From positions 287,307,957-287,371,956 of the forward strand of contig NC_081410.1 in assembly GCF_030272615.1 (NCBI RefSeq): a stretch of DNA of 64,000 bases, written 5' to 3'. The notes beneath the pieces were generated by a model. That model had not been told where the DNA came from. It was given only the letters and a program-made list of their open reading frames with translations, and did no database searches. The translations under genes were made by a program, and so were the position numbers. Every line of letters begins with the position of its first letter. Positions within the stretch are counted from its first letter, which is position 1. This document shows positions 56,001-64,000 of this stretch, piece by piece. The DNA comes from Cryptomeria japonica (Eukaryota; Streptophyta; Pinopsida; Cupressales; Cupressaceae).

Positions 56001-57492
56001 TATTGGCAATATTACAAGGATATTGAGAAGGTTGTTGATGATTATGGACATAACTGATTAAAGATGTTTTACTATCTTGATATTATTATTTTGTCATTGA
56101 TGTCAAGAAATTGATTTTCTAATTCAGTATGATGTTTCCATATCTTAAGAAATATGATATGAAGATTATAAAGAAGTCGGTAAAGACACAGGAAAGAATA
56201 TGATGAATAAGGGGATAAGTTATTCAATGGGAAACTCTACCGAGTCAGACAATGATGAGATCTTGATGTTTTAGATTGTTTTAACATCATACATATGTTG
56301 TAAAATGTAAAGGTTAATACTATACTATGTTATCAAGCAAAGAACCTAGTCGGTAAACCCTAAGGAACCTAGTCGGTAAACCCTAAGGTTATCACAGTCA
56401 GTTAATGAAGACAGAATGTTTACCGAGTGAAGTTTAGTATTCACTGAGTTGTAACCGAGCTATAAAAGAATGCATTAAATGTTTACATGTGATATTTAAT
56501 GAAAGATGCTGATGAGCTGCAACAGATCAATGATTGGCAAGACGTAAAAGAAGTTTGTTAAACAGATCTAAGGCAATGGAAAGTCGGCAAGAAGATCTAT
56601 AGCTCAGATTGAACCGCATTACCCTAACACAAGTTCCAAGGTGATTGTGCAAGTTCCAAGGTAGGGTAAAACATTTTCAGATCGAAAGATACAATGAACC
56701 TGAATAAGATTGAAGATCTGATGGCCATGATTGATCATGGGAAATGTGATCAAGGAGATTAAGCGGTTAGAAGATTGTTTATAAATAAGGAACTATTTAT
56801 AAACAATGAATGCAGGTAAGTGTATGCACAAGGATGCTACATAGTGATTACCGAGCATAGAAGCTTGAAGACCTGTTAGAATAACAGAGTATTGATGCCC
56901 AACAGATAGACAAGATTAGTTCTATGTCTAGATTGTATTGAACAAATAGGAATCTGCTTTAGCATTTCAGATGTGAAGTAGCAGATAGATTGTATTACTA
57001 TTATTTTGTGAAAGTGATAGGAAATCTCTTAACCGAGTGGACTTAACAGTCTTATATGTAAATCCTCTAACAAGGTGACATTCTGATTGAGTGTTTGAAA
57101 TCCTTTGACAAGGTCACTTCTAACAAAGTGAAGATCCTAACAGATCTGAGGGAAATCCCTTAACTGGGTCACATCTAGCAATGTGTTTGTAATCTTTAAC
57201 AAGATTTTCTTTTAAACGAGCATACTCTAGAAGATTATATTTCTTAGTGGGTCCGAAATCCCACAGTGGTTTTTCCCTATTTGGGTTTCCACGTTAAATC
57301 TGGTGTTATGAGGTTTATATTATTCATATGCTTTTGAGTTTGCATGTTTGATAGTTTTTGATTATATGACTGATATATGTTACCAAGGTTGAATATGATG
57401 TTTTTATGGATGATTAAGTTTGTATGATTCACCCTCCCCTCTCATCTTGTTGGCTATTGGATCTGTACTTATATTAAGTATTAGAACTATCA
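56001..57492 (+). mobile_element. Solo Copia LTR 2 inside the insertion-3 RNase H
   Basis: Flanking 5-mers TATGC (55996-56000) and TATGC (57493-57497) match exactly. The signature GATTCACCCTCCCCTCTC near the right end shows plus orientation. The left end is TATTGGCAAT (TGTTGG mutated) and the right end is AACTATCA. A TATA box TATAAATA (56780-56787) lies inside a perfect 11-bp inverted repeat GTTTATAAATA/TATTTATAAAC. A 23-bp unit GAACCTAGTCGG... is exactly doubled at 56342-56387. Removing the LTR restores GEITAYSFKIQF in the RNase H. Confidence 0.9.
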
Positions 57493-57860
57493 TATGCAGT
57501 TATTTCACCTTGTGGAGAAATGAGAACCACACCTATACCAGAACTATCAATAATACAACTACCATCAAATTCCGTGAACCATATCTGATTATTACTATTC
57601 ACGATAGAAGATCGTGAGCTGAAAAATTCATAATTAGAAGAAATTGACATAAGTTTTGAATTTTCAACAGAGGGAGAAATAGACATAAAATCTTCGGTTA
57701 ACAAACTATCTTCATTACTAGAAGACTCATATGTCTCACAATTTGAAACTTCTGCCCAATCCTCAACAAACTTAGAAACTTTGTCAATATGGACATAGTA
57801 GTTTCCCATTTCGGATGATTCAAATAAAATTTTAGCTTTGTGATCATCTGATTTAATCAA
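57493..57860 (-). pseudogene. Additional RNase H of insertion 3, N-terminal part
   Basis: The half-domain reads WFTEFDGSCIIDSSGIGVV and LISPQGEITAY, with the first catalytic Asp in FDGS. It is preceded by a Ser/Glu-rich linker (VEDWAEVSNCETYESSSNED) that follows the protease directly. This RVT_3-type domain lies before the RT. Confidence 0.87.
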
Positions 57861-57894
57861 TGAAAATTTAACTTCCTTCTAAGGGAGTAATCTC

Positions 57895-58494
57895 TACATT
57901 TCATCAGTCCATGTTAATTTCAGCTCCAACATCCTTACAAAAATTTCTTCCCAAAAGCATACCGTAGGAGGCTAGAACATTAGCTACTAAGACAATCATC
58001 TTGATTCTCTTGTCAAGATATGTAGTGAAAGCAAACTGAGCATCTTTGATTTGACCAATCAAAGGTACTTATTTGTTTTCAATTGAAATTTATTTACCAA
58101 AATTCTTGGTAAGGGTAAGTCCTAAGGCATTAGCCACCTTAGTGGGCATTACATTATTTGAGGCTCCAAAACCTATCACACAGTTGCTAAGTTTATACCC
58201 ATTTATAAGAAAAGAAATATAAAAGGTTTTAATTATACTTGACATAATAGATGGGACATCAACTAAGTTATTTTGAGATGCTACAAAAAATTGGGCAATT
58301 TCCTTTTCTTTGACAAATTTAGCTAACCTATCAAATTGTTCAGGATTAGCCTTAAGGTAATCAACTTCTAACATTTGGATTTTTGTTTTCTTTGCATGAT
58401 AAATAATATAAAAAATGTTCGTATTGAAAATTATGTGGGGAAATAAATACATCACTAACAATTTTGGAATTGATTGATACTTTTTTAAACACAT
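57895..58494 (-). pseudogene. Protease of insertion 3, active site lost
   Basis: The block is FVKEKEIAQFFVASQNNLVD, INGYKLSNCVIGFGASNNVM, KVANALGLTLTKNFGK, VPLIGQIKDAQFAFTTYLDK and LVANVLASYGMLLGRNFCKD. The family has IDSGASNNVMP, so both Asp and Ser of the active site are changed (IGFGAS). The remaining fold is well preserved. Confidence 0.85.
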
Positions 58495-59039
58495 TAGATG
58501 AAAACAGGCTAGGTGTACCTACTTGATTATTAGTAGTTGAATATTTAGGTAAAGTAAGCAAATGAGTACCTCTCTTTGCAAGAGTTACCATCAATTGAGG
58601 TGTACTCTTTACTTTATATTTATTACTAGACTATTGATCGGGCTGGTTTGGAACTTGTGAATGAGTGAAGACTGCAAATGCTTCACTCTCACGTTCTATT
58701 TTAGCTTCCTGGTACTGCAAAAATTGGATACTATAGTCGCTAAATAATTCTCCTTCATCCTTATGAAAAGAATTAACTATGTCTTCAAGTGGAATATCTT
58801 CAACAATAGAGTCACCTTTCTTAGTCTCATAATACCCCATTGAAGCATTAATAGGAGGTGCCTCAAGAGACAGTCTCTCAGGAGGAGGAGACAAATTGAT
58901 ATAATTTCTAGATGCATAGATAGAAGCATTATTTGGGTAGGTCCTTCATGGAACATCTTTGTATGGGGCATGAAAAGATGATTAAGAAATCTGCTTCTTC
59001 AAAGTGAGAACCTCATTTGCAAGTCTCTGCACCATGGAA
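58495..59039 (-). pseudogene. Gag-protease spacer of insertion 3
   Basis: Visible stretches are LSLEAPPINASMGYYETKKG, EDIPLEDIVNSFHKDEGELF, SIQFLQYQEAKIERESEAFA and KRGTHLLTLPKYSTTNNQVG. It is acidic and probably flexible. No zinc knuckle was recognised. Confidence 0.6.
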
Positions 59040-59864
59040 TTAGTAGTACCTGCAGGAGAAAAACTTGAAGCTTATGGAGTAGAGAAACTTACTTTTCTTT
59101 TTTTTATTAGGATCTTTCTTAATCTTTCCAGCTAAGATTAAGTGGTCCTCCATCTCCACTGCTTGAGTTTGAGCCACTGACAGATTTGATAGAGGTGTTC
59201 TCCTTAATAGTAAGATAACTTTTGGCAATCATGTATTTATAAGAAAACATTTTAATTTTTCCTCAGTAGGCTGAGAATTAGTAGGAATTCGATTCTTCAA
59301 TCTATTAAACTTAGCCACAAAATCCCTCATGGGTTCATGTGGCTCTTTTCTCATGGAAGTTAGATGAGCCAAAAGAGCATGGGCATCTTCTTTTGGCTTA
59401 AAACATGCTTCAAATTTAGTCTTAAGTACGCTCCAAGTTGTAATCATTTGAGGTGCCAAGTGATAGAACCAATCTGCAACAACACCTTGTAAAATCTTGA
59501 CAAAAAGACGTATAGCTACATCTTCATATTCCACACCAAGAATCCCACATGCAATATTGAATGATGCAATATGTTTATTTGGGTGTTTCTTACCACCCCC
59601 AAATAATTTGAGAATATTTTTCCTCAACCATTGTGGAAGAGGATGAAGGGGTGGAGTTAAATTTAGAGGATAAATTTTTTGTCCCCATGGCCCTTGTGCA
59701 ACCATAACAATTGTTTGTTTTGGTTGAAAAGGAGGAATCATAAACCTTGGTACTTGTGGAATTACCAACAACCTTGCTGCACTTGAAGCTTCACTTGGAA
59801 TAAGATACCTCTAACTTGTAGGTAGAAAAATCCTTGTTCTCTGAAGGGAAGAACTTTCATGCAT
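59040..59864 (-). pseudogene. Gag of insertion 3
   Basis: The start is placed at the ATG at 59864 (MHESSSLQRTRIFLPTS). The Retrotrans_gag core reads HIASFNIACGILGVEYEDVA, IRLFVKILQGVVADWFYHLA, LKTKFEACFKPKEDAHALLA and EPMRDFVAKFNRLKNRIPT. Its end reads VILLLRRTPLSNLSVAQTQA, then a Lys-rich tail. A TAG at TS*RYL (probable Gln) and one after FLINT break it. Confidence 0.88.
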
Positions 59865-60008
59865 GAACAAGTAATCAAAATGATATTTTTATAAGACTTC
59901 AAAAACTGGATCAACAACACCTTGATTTCTACACCCCTGAGTATAGCTTTGTCTGACTAGAGTGGAAACTGGTTGGAGCTCGTATCCCCAACAAAGTTTC
60001 CAAAAACC

Positions 60009-60167
60009 TATTGGGTGAAAATTTGGTAAACTAATGAAGGTTCACAAAATGTGTGTTTCACGACAACACATGAAATGATATCTCTTAGAAGGCAATTATA
60101 AGGGAAGGCTCCCCCTTGCTACTTCAACTATTTTCTATTTTTTCTACCTGCTAACTTTACACTAATC
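60009..60167 (-). repeat. 5' LTR of insertion 3, first 159 bp only
   Basis: TATTGGGTG and the following text match 45449 onward, with a few substitutions and a ~25-nt deletion. Homology ends at 60167, where the LINE begins. The adjacent leader (59865-60008) should hold a PBS. The minus strand reads GGTTTTTGGAAACTTTG there, which I could not match to a tRNA. Confidence 0.87.
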
Positions 60168-60360
60168 AAAGATGAGAGACAATGGTAGCGATAGAGGGTA
60201 GTGAAAATGGTAGAAGTTTGCAAAAGGATGGAGGTGTTGAAGGTGATGGGTATTGAAGGAATGATCTAGGACAGACAACTGATTTTCCACCCTTTGTTGG
60301 AACTATCATGGGCATCAAAACGAAGAGCTATTCTGTGGCTCTCATGATTCAAGGCCTCAG

Positions 60361-61926
60361 GTGGACCCATGTAAGGAGTTGACTTTTAAAAATGGTATGC
60401 CCCCTCCCCAGGGGGATTCATGCTCTCGTGGGGACCCTGGTAACAAAGCTCAAGATGGTCTTTTCTTGGCACCCAACAATAGAGTTTCTGTCTCTGGCAA
60501 GAAAACTCAGAATTCAAATTTGAATTTGGGTGGGAAAGAGGCTAGGGGTAAATTACCTTGGGTTTCTCTCTTTGGAGTTAAACCAAATGGTAAATCCTCT
60601 TTTCCCCTTGTATGAATTTCTTGTATCCCAATAGCGGTTGTGTTTCAATCTCGGTCCTTGATCCAGTTATTGACCATAACATCTCTCTGATGGCTTTATC
60701 TTTGGTTGGGAAGTTTATGGGCCCAAGGCCTAATATCAAAATTGTTAGAGAGTTTGTGAGAAAGAAATGACATTTGAAAGGGCAAGTAGAGGTAGCAGTC
60801 TTGTCTAAAGGTTTCTTCTCCTTCTCCTTTTCACATGAAGAGGATATTGATGCTATTCGCTGTGGTGGGCCTTGGCTTATAGGCAAGTCATCATTGGCTT
60901 TAAAGAAATGGACTCCAAAAAGAATTAAATTTGGAAACTTCTATGAGCCTATTCCAGTCTGGGTTAGGCTCCCTATGGAGTTTTGGAATGAGGATGTGTT
61001 TAGAGGAATTGTGAGCTCTTTTGGGGAGTTATTATCGATAGATCAAATGATGACGACTAGGAAGAGGTTGGGTTTTATCAGGATCTGTGTAAGTGTAGCT
61101 CAATCCACCAATATTCCTTCTTTGATTGAGATTCTCTCTAAGCTAGGGAAATGGGTTCATCTGGTTGAGTTTGAGACCCTTCCCTTTGTTTGTTTCATTT
61201 GTAAAAAATTGGGTCATTGGGGAAAAAACTATCTGAAAAATACTGTGAAATCACAAGGCAAGGCAAAAAAAGTCTAGAAAGCTAAGAGGGATCATCCAGA
61301 AGGAAATAATCCTAAGGAGATTCACGGTACTAAATAAGTGAGGGATGGAAATAGTTCTACCCTGGAGGGTGGAGGGAATCCAAATGAGGCATATAAAATT
61401 TCCCAACTTAAAGAAAAAGAACTGGAAGCGACTCCTGGTGAAAAAGGAGAAGAGAATACTAAAGATCAAGCATAAAATGTAGACAATGGCCCTAGCTCTG
61501 CTGGAAATTAGAATAGAGAATTATCATGAGGAGATCCTTGACTCTCCCATACCATCCTCAATGGAAACATTGAATAGCCTAGATAAAAAGATGTCTTCTC
61601 GCTCAAATGAATCTTTTAGTTGTGTTAAATATACATACCCCCTGATGGCCTAAAGTGTATGGGAGAATTCTTCCCAACACACATTAGAGGAGAATAGCGA
61701 GAGTCTAATACTGGAAAAGGTAATAGATGGAAATTACAAAGAGCGAAATTATGATTCAGGCAAGGAGAATTTGAGTGTAGAAGAAACAGATTATGAGGAG
61801 GATAATGGGTTTACTATAATCATCAAGAAGAAAAGTTCCAAGAAAAAGCCAACACCTGGAATGACTACTAGAAACAAAACAAGAGCTAATGTGGGATCAA
61901 GAGGAAGTGTTGGGAGGAAATATTAA
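60361..61926 (+). pseudogene. LINE ORF1: DUF4283 and zinc knuckle, broken
   Basis: The N-terminus carries a Gly/Asn/Lys-rich region (VSVSGKKTQNSNLNLGGKEA, then LPWVSLFGVKPNGKSSFPL). The DUF4283 core reads VEVAVLSKGFFSFSFSHEED, IDAIRCGGPWLIGKSSLALK and NFYEPIPVWVRLPMEFWNED, then LLSIDQMMTTRKRLGFIRIC. It is followed by a zinc knuckle CFICKKLGHWGKNY, where the last Cys is Tyr. The C-terminal tail is acidic then basic (KKKSSKKKPTPGMTTRNKTR), ending at TAA 61926. Several TAG/TAA stops and shifts. It binds LINE RNA in active relatives. Confidence 0.88.
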
Positions 61927-62030
61927 AGATGGCACAAAGAGAAAGATAGCAACAAAGATATTGCAGATGGGATACAATAAATTATCCTTGAGATTTGTAA
62001 GAATCTAACCCCTAGTAAGCAATTAAGATA

Positions 62031-64000
62031 ATGTCTTGGAATATGCGAGGGCTAAATAGCTCTCATAAACAAGAAATTTTACGTAATCTTATTAGAGATC
62101 ATAAACTAGATATTGTCTTAGTTCAAGAGTAAAAAATGGCAAAGGATAGAGTGGAAAAATTGAAGTTATTCACCTCTAATGGTGCTCATGGTAATAGTTC
62201 TAAAGGATCTTCTGGAGGAATCACCTCATTTTAGAATCTTAATATTATTAGTGAAACCTTTGTTTGGGAAGGTTATAATCATGTTGCTACTAAATTTCAC
62301 TATGTTAGAGATAATTTTAACTAGATTCTTTCAAACATTTATGCCCCAAATAGTAAATCAGCTAGAAGAAAATTCTGGAATTCTCTGGCTGAATTTAGAG
62401 ATAAATTCTCAAATGATGCCTAGATTGTTATAAGTGATTTCAATACCCTGATCAATGATTCAAAAAAATTTGGTGGATCCCAAGTGCAACTGGATAGTAA
62501 ATTAGATCTTATGGAATTTATAAATAATCATGGTCTGATTGATATGGACCTTAAAGGTGCATCCTTCACCTAGACAAATTGAATATTTGGCAATGATCTT
62601 ATACAGGTCAAACTTGATCATGCCCCGGTCTCTAATGATTGGCTATGCAATTATTTTTGTCCTCTTTCTACACTTTCAAGAATTGCCTCTGATCATTATC
62701 CTATTAGTTTTGTTGCTGACTCTTTTTCAAGGAAAATGAATTTCCCATTTAGATTTGAGAAAATGTCGCTTTCTCATCCTTCTCTTCATGATAAAATCAA
62801 ACAGTGGTGGAATATAGGTGTTAATAGTATTGCCATGTTTAGAGTTGTGAAAAATCTAGGAGAGGTCAAGAAGGACATAAAAAATTGGAATAAGGAGTCC
62901 TTTTGGAATATATTTGTCAACAAGACTGCTATCTAGTTGGATTTGAAAGAAATCCAAGATAAAATCTAGGAGGAAGGTTATAAGGATGGCTACCTAGCAA
63001 GAGAAAATGATATATTATCTAAATACCATGACATTATCTCTAAGGAGGAGGAATTTTTGAAGCAAAGGTCAAGATCTACCTGGCTTTCTTTTGGTATCAA
63101 TAGGAATACCAAATTCTTCCACCTTTCTACAATGAAACACATGGCATCCAATAGAATCAACCACATTTCTAGAAATGGCAGCAAGTTTGAATCTGAGAAA
63201 GATAATAATTGTGAAGCGGTCTAGTATTTCAGTGAGCTTTTATTTGTTGACACGAGACTGAGACCTGAGCCTCAACGATGTCTTATTGATTCTATTCCTT
63301 GCATTCTTAATGAAGAGCATTACAAAATGCTCTTAGCTATTCCTTCTAGTCAAGAAATTAAAAAAGCTATTTTCTCTTTTGAAGGCAATAAGGCTCGTGG
63401 TCCTGATGGCTTCCTAATGTTCCTTTTTCACAACTTTTGGGACATTATTGCTGAAGATGTTTGTAATGCAGTGAAGGATTTTTTTGGAGCTAGAAGAATT
63501 TTAAAAGAGATTAATGGTACATTCATTGTTCTTATACCCAAAACTCCTGGTGTTGATTCTTTTGATGCTTTTCATCCTATCAGTCTCTGCAATTCTTTTT
63601 ATAAGATCATATCCAAAGTACTCATGTCCAAATTGTTGATTGTTCTTCCTCTTCTCATATCCTCCCAAAAGACTATGTTTGTTTTGGGGAGACAAATCTT
63701 AGATTCAATTGTTACTATGCATGAAAATGTTCATTCTCTTGTTGAATCTAAGAGATAAGGTTTTTTGTTGAAGCTCAACTTGTTGAAAGCTTATGATAGA
63801 ATGGAATGGAATTTTCTTCTCAAGGTCTTGGCAGCTTTTGGTTTTGAAAATAAGGTTTTGGAGCTAATATGGCAATTGATTTCTATGACCAACACTTTGA
63901 TTATTGTTAATAGTTTCCCCTCTCCTTTTTCCAGTCCTTTAGGGGAATAAGACAGGGGGACCCCATATCCCTAATCCTCTTCACTATAATGACGGAAATT
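62031..64000 (+). pseudogene. LINE ORF2: AP-like endonuclease and RT, broken, window-truncated
   Basis: The ATG at 62031 starts MSWNMRGLNSSHKQEILRNL. The endonuclease shows VLVQE, SNIYAPNSKSARRKFWN, VISDFNTLINDSKKFGGS and ASDHYPISF, so the Asn, Glu, Asp and His positions survive. The RT shows GNKARGPDGFLMFLFHNFW, INGTFIVLIPKTPGVDSF, HPISLCNSFYKIISKVLMSK and KLNLLKAYDRMEWNFLLKVL. The catalytic Asp of KLDL is Asn. RGIRQGDPIS follows after a frameshift near 63930. YADD and the C-terminus are outside. Many stops are TAG. Confidence 0.9.

Larger units (their letters stand above)
45449..60167 (-). mobile_element. Insertion 3: large Gypsy element with an early RNase H
   Basis: The left (3') LTR begins TGTTGGGTG and the right (5') LTR begins TATTGGGTG; the right one is cut after 159 bp by a LINE. 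The minus-strand order is gag, protease, additional RNase H, linker, RT, RNase H, integrase, hairpin-repeat array, long unknown ORF, 3' LTR. Two solo Copia LTRs sit in the pol. Over the first ~86 nt the LTR copies differ at about 8 sites. The target-site duplication cannot be checked because the right end lies outside. Confidence 0.85.
60168..64000 (+). mobile_element. Plant L1-type LINE, 5' part (continues off the window)
   Basis: It has two ORFs in the usual L1 order, DUF4283/zinc-knuckle ORF1 then endonuclease-RT ORF2. Its left end abuts the truncated LTR of insertion 3, so it probably inserted there. The 3' end, poly(A) and target-site duplication lie beyond the window. Confidence 0.88.

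Noticed and set aside
56350-56390. Telomere-like AAACCCTAAG words
   Set aside because: Only two copies in a 23-bp unit inside an LTR; not a (CCCTAAA)n run.
59985-60008. Assigning a tRNA to the insertion-3 primer site (TTGGAAACTTTG)
   Set aside because: I could not match it to a plant tRNA 3' end with confidence.

Overview
The window is nuclear DNA of a seed plant with a large, repeat-filled genome. A gymnosperm (conifer-type) genome is the best guess. The reasons are AT-rich sequence, LTRs of 1.0-1.5 kb, Tat/Ogre-like Gypsy elements with extra ORFs, Copia LTRs with the CCCCCCTCTCA-type end, and a plant-type L1 LINE. The species cannot be named. I see no intact cellular gene, tRNA, rRNA or CRISPR array. 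Almost everything is decayed retrotransposon, nested element in element.

Left part (1-17760). A minus-strand Gypsy 5' end (gag, PBS, LTR) is followed by a minus-strand Copia element whose RT is cut off and joined in frame to a piece of Gypsy-type protease. Next comes a short coiled-coil relic and about 5 kb with no recognisable coding. A plus-strand chromovirus-like Gypsy (12.3-16.4 kb) is truncated in the integrase zinc finger, and about 1.4 kb of non-coding DNA with a clustered GCGGTAA motif follows.

Central nest (17761-60167). A long unrecognised plus-strand reading frame (17761-19012, 26505-27813, 45356-45448) has been split three times. Insertion 1 (19013-26499) is a Copia-ended element with a coiled-coil/zinc-knuckle gag and a ~1100-codon ORF of unknown function, but no pol. 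Insertion 2 (27814-45355) is a 17.5-kb Tat/Ogre-like Gypsy with RT-RNaseH-aRNH-integrase on the minus strand and a plant-mobile-domain ORF on the opposite strand. Insertion 3 (45449-60167) is a second large Gypsy whose additional RNase H lies before the RT. It carries a long unknown ORF in the env position and two solo Copia LTRs inside its pol. For insertions 1 and 2 and both solo LTRs, removing the insert plus one target-site copy restores the interrupted reading frame.

Right end (60168-64000). A plus-strand L1-type LINE (DUF4283/zinc-knuckle ORF1, endonuclease-RT ORF2) starts inside the right LTR of insertion 3 and runs off the window.

The most unusual signals are two repeat arrays that ordinary annotation does not explain. 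One is a ~21-bp-period array (core TAGCGCTTTTGT) in insertion 2 that lies upstream of both the sense gag-pol and the antisense ORF, in the same orientation relative to each. The other is an array of about a dozen or more dyad-symmetric units, most of them 32 nt, in insertion 3, whose arms stay complementary while their sequence changes. Identities quoted are counts by eye over short stretches; no alignment or search was run.
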